Source: Lucifuga dentata (lineage: Eukaryota; Chordata; Actinopteri; Ophidiiformes; Bythitidae). Taken from it: 64,000 bases of DNA. Numbering within the stretch: position 1 is the first letter of the stretch; every line of letters starts with the position of its first letter. The position numbers and the translations under genes were made by a program. Positions 49,201-58,859 of the stretch are shown piece after piece. The notes beneath the pieces were generated by a model, which was not told the DNA's origin, did no database searches, and saw only the letters and a list, made by a program, of their open reading frames with translations. The stretch covers positions 72,105 to 136,104 of the forward strand of contig VXCM01000215.1 of assembly GCA_014773175.1 (NCBI GenBank). The letters run 5' to 3'.

Positions 49201-51736
49201 TTGCGTGTGTTCTGTATGTGTTCATCCTATCTAGAGTATGATTGCATAGAGGTGTACATATTCTCTGAAACTAGAGACCATTTTGAGTAAAACTAGAATT
49301 CCTAAAGCTTCTTTGAATGTCTATTAATGTACTTGCTGTGTGCTTTCAAAATGATCCAAAGTGGAAGGGATACGGCCGCTTGCCTCATTGGGAGGAAATC
49401 AGGCATCTGGATAAACTTTCCAATCGTCAGCTTTCTTGTACCAGCTGTCGATGCCAACACTTTCTCTCTGTATAGCTGCAACAGCGAACATTGGCTATAA
49501 AAACTTTAAGATAGCCAGTGGGTGTGTGCAGCCTTTCCTGCCAGGCAGAAGTCATTCCAAACCTGCTCCCACTTGCTAATGATTTTCAAGGATTGTGAAA
49601 TTCTGTTTTCCTTTTTTTGTTTTCAACCAGATGCTTATATTCAAGTGCCAGGCTATGAGGCATTGTGCTTCTTGAAGTGCCATATGTTTTCTTGAGTTTA
49701 AGGCCTCCTAGACTTAATAAAGGAAACCAGAAAACCCCATTGCTAATGTGCAAATACATGTGCTGTATCTCAATTTCATCACTTATCTTCATTATTACTG
49801 CACTGATAATCCTGTTGAACCTGAGCGGCAACCTGACAGTCTACTGATGAAGCATCAGAGAATCTCCTGCCAATCTCCAGTTGATAAAGTCAAACATGCG
49901 CTTTCATATGTTTTTTTGTATCATAGAAGTCATCTCATGTTGTGTCTAAGCTGCAGAAATGTTTGTCTTTTTTTTTTTTTTTTTTTTTTTNTTTTTTTTT
50001 TTTTTTTTTTGGTCTTCTTCACACACGTCTGAACTCACAATTTGCTCCTGAACCAAAGACATTCAGTACATTATGTGGTTTTCTTGCTTGTTTGTGGGTA
50101 TAAACACCTGGTGAATTACAGTATATCTCCCTCCCACAACACAAATATTGGTTTAGTAACAGTAACTTGTTATTGGTTTGGTCAGAAAAACTGTAGCTGT
50201 GTTCATAGGGGAGTAAATTTCCTTCCCATCAAAACACTCCCTGGATAGATACAGTCCTGGTGCTTCCAGATGGCTGGGATATTAAGGGAACATGGTAACA
50301 ATGATGGCTTTTCATGGGCTTATGAATCCATGGTTTCAGGAGTTGATTGTTCAGTTTAGCACAATATAGCAGTTTATCTCAGAAGTTGTTATTACAAGTG
50401 AGGGTACCACCGTGCAATGTAATGTGGGGATAAAGCTTTTTTCCCCCCATTCCTTCCTTCCAGAGTTTTTCACAGCCATGTGTAGCTAAAAACATAGTTT
50501 TTGTTAGAACAGATGTAATCAGAGATACAAGGCCTTTCATAGGCTCAAATATAAACTTAATCATCTACATGTTTATGTCTGGAGATGTGTAAACAGCCCT
50601 CCTCAACAAACCTCCAGCAGTGATGGATAAGTTTGTATTAATGTAAGAGTCCCTTCCCAGTACATTCCCAAACAGCTGTAGCACATCAGCCTCTTTGAGG
50701 AGATTGCCACTTCTCTCTCTCTCTGGCTCTTAAAACCATTATTGGTTATATGTGCTAGAAATGTTCCTACTGGGATGCAAATTATACAAAGTGGTGTGAG
50801 GTCATATTAAACTGTAGGAACAGTACTTATTAGTACACCTTTACAGTAAGGCCACGCCCCCTCTGTTAAAGATAAGCCGGCTCACTGGCCACTTTATTTC
50901 ATTGCCACAGTGAGACACTACAGAATAACTGTTTTTCTATGATTCACACAAGAATGTCTGAAAGCCTTGGGGAGCAGAGAGCCCACTTTGCTTTTGCCTT
51001 GAAATCTTCGTTCTTTGGGCTTCTCTTCTGCTTTTATAGCAACTGTTCTTGTCGTCAAGGCCAAACTGAGTACTGGCCTCAGTCTGCTTCACTAGAAGTT
51101 CCTAACCTCTAGGGAACTATAAAAACCCTGGCAATACCTGGTTTTTGAAGTATTCATGTCTGGGGTTGCCAGGTTTGACCACTCCCAATACATATGCTTT
51201 CCAGTTCCTCTATTAGTTTTTTTTCATACGTTCCTCTATTAATTTTTTCATTTTTCTTCACACTTCACACCTCTTTCTCCACTAGTAGCACCTTTCTTAA
51301 TCCTGTGGGAGGCAATTGCCTTTCAAATTTTTTTTAGCAGAGCAGAGTAATTGAAAAAAGTTCAACTTTCCAGAAAATGTCTCTATTAATCAAGCACTTT
51401 TGCACCAGCTGACCAATTATAGAAGAAAAGACTCCTCATGGGTTGAGAGACTGCTGCTAATGGTTTTTTTGAATATGACATTGTCAAACGGACCAGCTGG
51501 ATGACATTATTAAATGTCCCTTGTTGCTCTCTCCCACTGAAGATGTCATGTACCTACAATTATCTCTGTGCAACAGAAGCACCTTCCTCAACACTGTCTG
51601 CTTCTAAAGCTAAAGCTAAAATGAGCTGTCTCCTTCTTGCATGAAAATTGTAAGTACATGAAAATTGTAGGTAACTAGCAAGTGAACTGACCTTATGGCA
51701 CAATTATCCATGATTGGTTAAAAAAGCAGCTCTGGC

Positions 51737-51776
<40 letters not shown>

Positions 51777-54700
51777 CGCTCTGGGCAGCACTTTTTTCAC
51801 TTAAAAGGCATCTTTGTAAGTGTCTCCACCACATTCAGATATGTACTTTTTGTCCCAGCATCTCTACATCTGTGGCGCCAACCAAAGCCTATTTACATAC
51901 CCAAGAATCAGGCAGGAGGCTCTTAGGAGAAAGGCATGCAAATAGACATTTGACTTGGCACTATTTAATGCCCACATCAAGAGCATTTTCTTCAGAGTGG
52001 CAGGGCGGTCCAACTGCTTTTACACAAGCCGCTCTTTAACAAGGAAGGCAAACTGAGGGCTCACACTGAGCGGCAGTCATTCACCTCTACAGGTTTTTCT
52101 TTGAAATCCATGTGAGATGAAAAATGTACTAATGCAAAAGAAGGAGTATGTGTTCAAACTTGAAAATTTGATAGCTGACATTCAGTCACTGTGATTTTTG
52201 ACTCATGTATTTTGATGTCCAAATTAGTTCAGAATAATTCTCTTAATGTGTAGCATATTTGCAGAAAAGAATGACGGGAAAATTCATGAACATGCCTAAA
52301 ACAGCAGTTTACCAAGAGTTACAATGGTTCAATAGCTGTCACAATAATTCTATGAAAGATGTATGCTGTAATTTTCCAGTTGGATTTTGTCTACATGAAG
52401 AGTCTCAAACAAACATGACACAGCTGAACAAAACTTGAAAGGAAAGCAATGGGCTAATGCAGAGGAGACAATACAGTTATTCTTATTTTCTCGAAATATA
52501 CCTAATAAGAGGAAATCCAATTGTGACAATGGAAAGAATTTGGACTTAACCATGTAGTGCTGGCTGTCTCTAGGATATTATTTTCTATTATGCTATTAAG
52601 TCTAGGACAGTCCTGCTTTTATAGCATGATTAATGTCTGCTCCATGTGCCTGAGGGGTATTTTGACCTTTGCAGTTTGATATATGAGCATGTGTTTTTAA
52701 TTTAAAATCTACAAGCTAAGATCTTTTTAGGTTTTGACATTTTGATACAGTACTCGGATTTCCTCCAATCCTCCATATGCAATTACTTGTCTTCAGAAAG
52801 TAGCGATCTCCATTGTATGTGTGAGCTCAGGTGCTTTGAGTTGAATCGAATATGACAGTAAATCCATTATCACTCCTGAGTGAGTCATTCATGGAGACAG
52901 AGACAGACCGTAGACCTGGTCTGTTTCTCCTCTTCCTTAAATGTTCCAGTGGAAAATTCCTGGAGATGATTTCTTAAAGGAGTTTTTAGGTGTTTGTGAT
53001 AAGAGGCTTTAATATTTTGGTACTGATAAGTTCCTTCCTAAAGCAACACCATTCTTCTACCTCTGGAATATACTGCTTATTGGCATAAGCAAATGTTAAA
53101 ACAGCAAATGGTGTTGAGTTATTTCCTTAAAAATGTGGCTGTGAAAACCAAGTGATTAAAGAGTCAGTGAAACCCTCATGTTCAAGGCTTCCCTAGGCTT
53201 GGATGTCTAGTCTCTGGACAATAGGTCTGGCAGTGGCCAGCCACAGCTGTGTTTGTGCTGGGTTGGCGTGCTGGAGTGTACCTTCTCTCCCACNCCCCCC
53301 CACGCCCCATCCTCCTCCTGATGCTGTGGAATGAACCAGGGTGTCTCTGAGGGGCTCAAGTCAGCTGAGGCCAGAGAAAGAGGAGGAGGAGGAGGAGGAG
53401 GAGGAAAGTGGGCCGGGTCTCCCGTGGTGCTCCCTCGTCTCTCCTCTGTGCAGCTTGTGAGGTCTGTGCTGCTTCGTCTTTGGTCGTGTAAAAACAAAGC
53501 AATGCAAATGATAGTTGTCAAATCAAGGATAGCCAAGTGGATCTTTGGGTTCTTGTGGCATTTGTTCCTCCTGCATTGTCCTTGAGACACTTTGTCCAGT
53601 CACTTTTTGTTAGTGTTGGGTTCTGTTTGCCATCAGTTAAAGAAAAAACCCTCAGATAGCCTCAGGCTGACTTCATCAATTTGTTCTATTCATTTCAGGA
53701 ATCACTCAAGTGCTACAGTTCAACTAATAAACTCCATTCTACTTCCCGTAGACTGGAAATATTGCATCACATTGTCTGCTTTTGGCTTGTAGATATGTGA
53801 AAAAGGAAAAACTGCACTACAGAAGAACGCATATCATCCGTACTTTTCAAATACATACCAGAATGGATTTTGACACATGCAGTTGTTCATTTTCCCAGAT
53901 GTTTCCCCAGCTTCTGATCTGCTGACTGACTTGTTTTAAGATTGAATCTTTGTATTAAATTCCCATCAGCCAAATCACAATTTGATGGATTGTGGCCTTT
54001 GTTTTAGTTTATTTTAGAATAATTTTCAGCCTTTATGTTTTTCAGGAAACATGCAACAAAGCATGCAAGGATGCACAGGAATGGATTTCTCAAACCCACC
54101 CACCCACCTTAGCCCCCGACTCACATTCTCCTCTCTCTTTCTCCCCTGCTTGTCGCTCCGTCATGTTGGAGCTCTTGCTGGCTCCTTCCAGGTGATCTGA
54201 GCAGGAATGCACTTAACAGTGCTGCACTCTTTGGCCTTTCAGGGGTAACCAAGCATATCCAGTCAGGCTTTTCTCTCCTACCTCTTTTCTCTGCTGCTTC
54301 AACATGAAAGAACCCCAATTTTGGCACATTCTTCAACAAGACCTGTGTTGTCTTTGGGAAAGGAATTTCTCGCAGCATTTCAGTGTCTGTCTTGTGATGT
54401 GTTGCACACATTTTTCGGGTAACATTGTGAAAACCAAAGTGCTGTTTTTGCAGCTATGTGAGTTTATCATTGCAGCTGTGTGCAGGTCATTCTGTTCTTC
54501 ACTTTTCTGACATTTTAAAGGCTTGAAGATTACTTACTAATTAAAAAAATACAAAAAAGTGCAAACATTCTTGTTCTAATAAATGACTTTCTCAGCAAAT
54601 ATGAATGAGTGCTGAGTGGCTAGACAGAGGGGTAAGTGTGCAAAAAACTCTGAGCCAACTTTGGTTTTAGCAACTGGGCCAGTGTGACCTTCTCAACTGT

Positions 54701-57700
54701 CAGAGAGGCTGTGAAACACTGGTCTGCTTTAGGTTGCACCTGTTAGAAACATGAAGGAACAAATGGTGTCAGATGTCTCAGTTGGACTGAGCTAAAGTTG
54801 AGGCTAGAGATGTTAATTCCTCCACAAGAAACGTCCCTATCCTTATCTTCTTTCTCCTCTTAATTTCTCTCTCTCTCTTACCCTTTTTTTTTTAATGATT
54901 ATTTATATTTAATTTCCTGCTTTCTTAGTCCCAGCAAATAACTTTAAGGTTAGGAAAGAGGAACTGAAATGCAAACAAAAGTCTCATTGCAGCAGGTTCA
55001 GATATTTCTCTTTAGCATTAATCCTTAATCTGTTTATCAGGCTTGAGAATCTGATTGTTGTTAAAGGTAGCTTGAGAATACGCTGAACCTGCCCATGTTG
55101 GGGCTTGACTATGATTAGGATCTGATCTGATAGGGTTCCGATGATGGTCATTATGATGGTGAAGTTCTCCAAAGCATATTCCCGAATGTTTTTAAGGAAT
55201 GGGGAGATATCTCAAAGTAACTATCCACCAATAGAAAGGCAGATAAATGTAAGAAACTTGCTTGCAGCAGACATCTTGGCTCGTCCTTCCTGAAGTGAGC
55301 TTTGTTCTCACCCTCCCTCAGTGTGTGTGTGTGTGTTGTGTAATATGTGACAGAGATGAGTGTTGGAATTAAATGGTCAACTTTGGGGTTTGCACAACCT
55401 TTGACGTTAAAGGTAGGGATCTAAACTGATAAATGTGGGATAGGATGGGGTTTTTGTTTTTGGGATATACTCTTTTCTGTTGCCACATCTAGAAGCCCTC
55501 TCACTGCTTTGTACTATAGACCACCTGTAGTACTACTTCTGTGTCAAATCCCTTATTTCATAAACAGGAACAACAGAAATGTTAAGAGTTTATGAAGATG
55601 GTCACACAAAGCCCCACTGACTATGATAATTTTGGTAAATCAAGAAATTGTTTTAAAATGTGTTTGAGCTGAGAAGGATGTATTTTTAACTGCTGTTAGT
55701 CTGTTTGTCAGTAGGCTATATCTAAAAGTTACTTGATTTTGACTATATTTTATTGATGGTTTGGACTGGGGTCAAGGAAGAGTTGATGAGATTTTGAGGC
55801 AGATTAGGATAGAGATGCTGAAACTGATTTTTTTTTTCCACTTTGTAAACATTCAAAGATTAGATTTTTAATCAACTTTCTTCCATTTTCTCAAAAGCTA
55901 AAACATCAGTCTTAATGAAGAAATTAATGTGTGTATATCCTATGATGGACTATCAACAGGAGCAGTTTGGCTCAGATCCAGGTACTGATCCAGGTCTGTC
56001 ATATTAAAACATATGCTCGGTCTCTGTACATTATGTAGCTAAGATGAAACTGATACAGCAGCAGTATAAAACAGTTTTTAACAGTTATGGATATAGATCC
56101 AGAATAAGATGCAATACAGCTATACAATGAATTTGCAGGATAAGTCTTTTAACACATCTGATTTCAAGGTAATCACAGTCTCTCTCTCTCTCTCAAACTC
56201 AAAACTCTCATTACTGTTGGTCAATTTAAATCAATTGCAGCAGAACATCTGTCAATGGTCTGTGATTGTTTTAATTGATTGTTTTTTTTAATTGCTGTTT
56301 GTGTGCTCTCAATTTCATTGTAAATGAGGGCAAGCCCTTAATGATTCTCAAGAAATAAATAAAGGTTTGAAATGAAAAATGAAAATGATAAAAGTCTGGC
56401 TTTATATTGGTAAAAAGCAAAATCAGAGTGAAGTTGGCCTTAGCAGGGGTATGCATGGGGGTATGCAATGAATGTCTACACATTTGGCTGTTTTTGTTTA
56501 AGAATCATCTCCAAATATTTGCTTTTTAAGTTCAATTTTTCAGTGTCGTCCAGCTGCCAAGACCAGGATATGACAGCTGCTGGCTTTCATCCTTTAAATA
56601 ATGAAATCATTTACACATGATGCAACACAACTCTGCAGCTCACTGTTTGTCTTATCTAGTCCACAGGCCAATAGCATTACCAAATTGTATCTAGGCCCAT
56701 GTGTTTAAATGTTGGATAAATTTCCCAGTAATTGGAGGGGATTCCTGCAGTAATAATTTTAGTCTGATCCTCCTAATATCCCTGAAGCTGAGATGCTTTA
56801 AGGGCAGGAAGCTCATCTGTCATATTAGTTGAAATGATGACAACTGTCCTTGATGACAGGATGTGGACGGGAACAGTCTGTATCTGTAAATCTGCTCAGT
56901 TATTCTCCCTTTTGATGAACCAAGTTCATCAGTCTTATTGCTTGCCAGTGGATTCCAAATTATTTGACAGGAAAAAATTATTAGGAAAGGCTTAAATCCA
57001 CCTTCATATTCTGGAATCTGCAGAGTGAAGACGTGGCATTTTATAATAATGGTGAAAATAAGACAAACAAGTTGCACTAGTGAACTGAGTCGAGTTTTAG
57101 TTGTGATTGCATTGGAAAAGTAGCATTTTTCTTCTGGCAGCAACAAACTTACACAAACACCCATTGCTGATTTTAACAAAATGCTTAAAGTGTAAACATA
57201 ACAGTTACACTGCAGTGGTTCAGATCGTGACTACAGCACTTAATGCTTAATTAGCAATTGGAACACAGTTAGCTTTTTGCAGGTAGGAAACCAGTAAAGG
57301 ATTGCATGTTTGTTACAATGATAGCACCCTTTACTGGTTCTTGTGGAGAGGAGTACAGCATCATGGATAAATAGTGTTAATCTCATAACAATGTCACAAG
57401 GATAAAGAAGCACCAAATGTTGTAATCACATCTTGCAGGTGAAATTAAACTTGATCCTGCACAGTGTTTCCCAGCAAAGGAACCATCTTTGAAAGGAACT
57501 GTAAAGAGCTTTTGTTGTGTTTTTGCCTTTGTTTAATTGCCAAGCTTTGTTGCTAGGTTAGAGCAGGTCAGAGTGACTGCTGACTCTGCCCAGGCAACTT
57601 TCACTGTATGCCAGTTGAAATTACAAGTGGACCCAGTGAAGTTTGGTGACCGTAACAAACTCCCAGCATTTCTCCATCCAACTTCAACCTGAGAAGATAC

Positions 57701-58466
57701 CTAATCAGCCAGAGTAACTGAAAACATCAGCTTTAGTTTACATCTGTTCTCTATCTGCAGGCACTCGAGGGTTAGTGGACCAGTTTGCATAATCAGGGTG
57801 TCTGTTAGCTCGTCAGTGTTAATAACACCTCTCTGCCTCTATCTTTCCTCCTTCGTTAGTTAAAGCAGCCTGATAAAGCAGCTGCAGCGGCCCACACCTA
57901 CTTCCAAGCCAACCCAGAACATGTGGAGATGGGCCAGAACCTGGAGCAGTACAAGGATCAGCAGGGTGTCCGGGAGGAAGACTTTGTGGACCGAGAAGCC
58001 CGACCTCACCAAGTAAGCCAGGAGGTCTAAATCTGTCAGCTGATCTGGATAATGGTTTCCATATTTATAATTCATGACCTTCCTTACTTTTTCCTTCCTC
58101 ATTTCTCTTGTTATAGGCTCTTTTGTTTCTATCCTTTTAATGCAACATACATTTCTCTCCTAGCCATAGTGATGCTTCTGCCTCAGTCCACCAAGAATTT
58201 GAACGTTTTAGTATTTGACCTGTTGCATTTTAGCCATCTTTTGTCTATTGTTGTCAAAATGTCTGGCCAAAGGGTTGTTCTGCTCCATTTCTTTCCAAAA
58301 GGGATAAGTGCAGCTGTTGTTGTTATTACGAAGGGCTCTTTGTGTTAATGGCAATTGTAGTTTAATGAGTCTCATTTGTGCTGTAAAGTGCTAGTTGTGG
58401 TGAACCCTGAAAGCCACAGTCTTTTGGATCCATCGTGTGCTGCTTCAATGGCATTTTCTTCATACT

Positions 58467-58517
<51 letters not shown>

Positions 58518-58859
58518 CCTCTTTCTCTTTCTTCAGGTCAAATTTATTCATAAAGTGTTGGCAGTGGTAATCTTTAGCTGGCTATTCAGCCATGGCAACT
58601 GTGCTCAGGGTAACTACCCTTTGCTGAAAAAGCCAGTCTTATCATTTTCCATCTCTCCCGCTCTCACAGCGATCTTTCACAGCAGCAGTGAGGCTGTATG
58701 ACAGAGGTGACTATGAGGGAGCCATCGTTCTATTCGAGGAGGCTCTGGTGGAGTATTACAAAGCAGACGTGGAGTGTCGGGCCCTGTGCCAAGGGCCACA
58801 GAGGTTTGAGGGCCATGACCACCTCCGCTACCGCTACAGCCTCCATGAACTTATATCAG
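19126..58859 (+). CDS. p3h2: p3h2 (prolyl 3-hydroxylase 2), 5' part, exons 1-3
   Basis: P3H2 (leprecan-like 1) is an ER Fe(II)/2-oxoglutarate dioxygenase that 3-hydroxylates prolines, notably in collagen IV. Exons 19126-19545, 57860-58012 and 58670-58859 join in frame to give the first 254 residues. Only the non-catalytic TPR-like N-terminal half is present; the dioxygenase domain and ER-retention signal lie beyond the window. The start ATG at 19126 gives a signal peptide (hydrophobic core VLLSVVLIAVALSSSVA) before FLEPYDLLYDNA. Family marks: paired CXXXC motifs CRLRC and CMNTC in exon 1 and CRALC in exon 3; KVSEDVVQDFYRRIPYNYLQ-AY; AAHTYFQANPEHVEM; VDREARPH; and CQGPQRFE. These fit P3H2 better than P3H1 or P3H3, and the cldn1 neighbour agrees. 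Confidence 0.92.
21392..21421. repeat. (TG)n microsatellite
   Basis: Uninterrupted TG tract in p3h2 intron 1; on the reverse strand it causes a spurious His-Thr ORF. Confidence 0.93.
22515..22548 (+). repeat. short fragment of the dispersed fish repeat
   Basis: GAGAACATGCAAACTCCATA followed by AGGAAAGG matches the 3' part of the same repeat family seen at 32440-32720. Only about 30 bp remain. Confidence 0.4.
23640..24120 (-). pseudogene. PIF/Harbinger MADF-protein remnant
   Basis: On the minus strand a frame from 24120 to 23842 contains a MADF (Myb/SANT-like) DNA-binding domain at 23985-23845. Key blocks are MEEFKGRLAKLMRTYKHLY, SSLRDYKDHHMVQNSWKEI and TNVLGKDF, with the conserved aromatic positions (KHLY and the Trp of SWKEI). 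Such proteins are encoded beside the DDE transposase in PIF/Harbinger transposons. The frame ends where the domain should continue into its third helix. The next 200 bp (to about 23640) look like the element's intron or flank. No transposase gene is nearby, so this is a truncated copy. Confidence 0.72.
25067..25067. other. single N (assembly join)
   Basis: One unresolved base. No flanking duplication is visible here, unlike at several other joins. Confidence 0.8.
27027..27055. repeat. (TG)n microsatellite
   Basis: TG tract in p3h2 intron 1. Confidence 0.93.
29392..29420. repeat. poly(A) with N
   Basis: Homopolymer with an assembly join at 29406. Length uncertain. Confidence 0.85.
29492..29595. 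mobile_element. twin-hairpin foldback repeat
   Basis: A 24-bp hairpin (29492-29515; 9-bp arms around CTATAC) is followed by a longer one. In the latter, 29541-29563 pairs perfectly with 29573-29595: 23-bp arms starting TTGGGTAGGGTACC, 9-nt loop. Both contain the CCTGGAGGTA/GGTACC core, so they are related to each other. This fits a decayed foldback transposon. A structured transcript is possible if the intron is retained. No family name assigned. Confidence 0.65.
32440..32720 (+). repeat. widely dispersed teleost interspersed repeat
   Basis: Diagnostic pieces in order: GGAGGCTTGAGCCTATCCCA, AGGATACACCCTGAACAGGT, CACCAGTAGGACTAACACAC, CATTCACACTTGTATTCACA, ACTGTGGGAGGAAACCAGAG, GAACATGCTAACTGAAAG and GGACTCAAACCCACAGGA. 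These match the very common fish repeat usually ending in GAACCCAGGACC. This copy is diverged and non-coding. Confidence 0.75.
33322..33413. repeat. poly(T)/(TTTG)n tract with N
   Basis: Low-complexity T-rich DNA with an assembly join at 33336. Confidence 0.85.
34143..34182. repeat. compound (AC)n(AG)n microsatellite
   Basis: An AC tract passes directly into an AG tract in intron 1. Confidence 0.92.
35206..35235. repeat. (CA)n microsatellite after a C run
   Basis: CA tract preceded by about 10 C in intron 1. Confidence 0.92.
36529..36556. repeat. poly(T) with N
   Basis: Homopolymer with an assembly join at 36542. Confidence 0.85.
37989..38113. repeat. 62-bp exact direct duplication around a single N (assembly artefact)
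   Basis: Positions 37989-38050 and 38052-38113 are identical (TTGGCCACATTTTGCC to poly T), with N at 38051. It creates a false repeated peptide in two frames. Confidence 0.9.
38812..38836. repeat. (AC)n microsatellite
   Basis: AC tract in p3h2 intron 1. Confidence 0.92.
39245..39268. repeat. (TCAG)n tetranucleotide repeat
   Basis: About six TCAG/AGTC units in intron 1. Confidence 0.85.
39451..39575. repeat. 62-bp exact duplication around N at 39513 (assembly artefact)
   Basis: Two identical copies beginning TTCTGACTTCTTACTTGG and ending GACTGGG, separated by one N. Confidence 0.9.
39696..39830. repeat. 67-bp exact duplication around N at 39763 (assembly artefact)
   Basis: Two identical copies beginning TTTCTTGCATGAAATTG and ending GTGTATAA, separated by one N. 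Confidence 0.9.
40143..40171. repeat. poly(T) tract
   Basis: Homopolymer of about 29 T just outside the right end of the TIR element. Confidence 0.9.
40756..40787. repeat. (AC)n microsatellite
   Basis: AC tract in p3h2 intron 1. Confidence 0.92.
42374..42550 (+). pseudogene. mariner-type transposase C-terminal remnant
   Basis: The + strand frame reads LTYSPDLAPSDIRLLPNIKK and continues with QSDDIISTAGIFF and QQFVEGGRRLY before a stop. This is the mariner C-terminal block HPPYSPDLAPSDxxLFPxLK with the final catalytic Asp of the DDD triad in PSD. Upstream catalytic motifs were not found in any frame nearby, and the end (RWxKCxE) is replaced by a stop. The copy is truncated at both ends and inactive. 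The host sequence is p3h2 intron 1, same strand. Confidence 0.75.
43174..43227. repeat. (GT)n microsatellite
   Basis: Long GT tract, interrupted once by TCTG; source of spurious His-Thr ORFs on the reverse strand. Confidence 0.93.
43885..44164. mobile_element. 280-bp inverted-repeat MITE
   Basis: The left arm 43885-43967 (GATCAGTGCCATCAGGATTT, ATTAGTCTATGGTTGTGC, AACTGAATAAGTCGTGC) recurs inverted at 44082-44164 with only a few mismatches. The arms are about 83 bp around a 115-bp AT-rich centre. No ORF. A partial second copy of the inner repeat (TTATTCAGTTATGCACGACT) sits at the inner edge of the right arm. Confidence 0.8.
45321..45341. repeat. (AATA)n repeat
   Basis: Five AATA units in intron 1, followed by two CCCTAA-like units. 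Confidence 0.85.
47510..47534. repeat. poly(T) tract
   Basis: Homopolymer in intron 1. Confidence 0.88.
49969..50010. repeat. poly(T) with N
   Basis: Homopolymer with an assembly join at 49991. Confidence 0.85.
51741..51768. repeat. poly(T) tract
   Basis: Homopolymer in intron 1. Confidence 0.88.
53291..53404. repeat. C-rich join (N at 53294) and (AGG)n run
   Basis: A C homopolymer with one N at 53294, and seven to eight GAG/AGG units at about 53380-53404. Both give rise to open frames with Gly or Pro runs that are not genes. Confidence 0.8.
57860..58012 (+). CDS. p3h2: p3h2 exon 2
   Basis: 51 codons, phase 0 at both ends; acceptor TTCGTTAG, donor CAA/GTAAGC. Encodes LKQPDKAAAAAHTYFQANPE and the following VEMGQNLEQYKD, FVDREARPHQ segments, matching human P3H2 AAHTFFMANPEHMEM and VDREAKPHM. 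It is the strongest proof that the 19-kb exon and the 58-kb exon belong to one gene. Confidence 0.92.
58013..58669 (+). other. p3h2 intron 2
   Basis: Bounded by GTAAGC and CTCACAG. It holds a (TTTC)n tract at 58466-58517 and no other recognised element. At 657 bp it is very short compared with intron 1. Confidence 0.85.
58466..58517. repeat. (TTTC)n microsatellite in p3h2 intron 2
   Basis: About 13 TTTC units, 150 bp upstream of the exon 3 acceptor. Confidence 0.93.
58670..58859 (+). CDS. p3h2: p3h2 exon 3
   Basis: Acceptor CTCTCACAG, donor TCAG/GTATGG; phase 0 to phase 1. Encodes a TPR-like pair (AAVRLYDRGDYEGAIVLFEE, ALVEYYKADVECRALCQGPQ) and the start of the next helix (LHELIS). It includes the third CXXXC motif of the leprecan family. 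Confidence 0.92.

Larger units (their letters stand above)
19546..57859 (+). other. p3h2 intron 1 (38.3 kb)
   Basis: Bounded by GTAGGG and TTAG. No nested gene could be recognised on either strand; all open frames inside are short and without domains, apart from transposase fragments. Recognised contents are listed separately: a PIF/Harbinger MADF remnant, a mariner remnant, a dispersed fish repeat, a TIR element, an inverted-repeat MITE, hairpins, microsatellites and assembly joins. I see nothing definable at 19546-21390, 24380-27020, 27060-29390, 29640-32440, 30000-32400, 40800-42370 and most of 44165-57859. Enhancers may be present but cannot be read without cross-species alignment. Confidence 0.7.
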
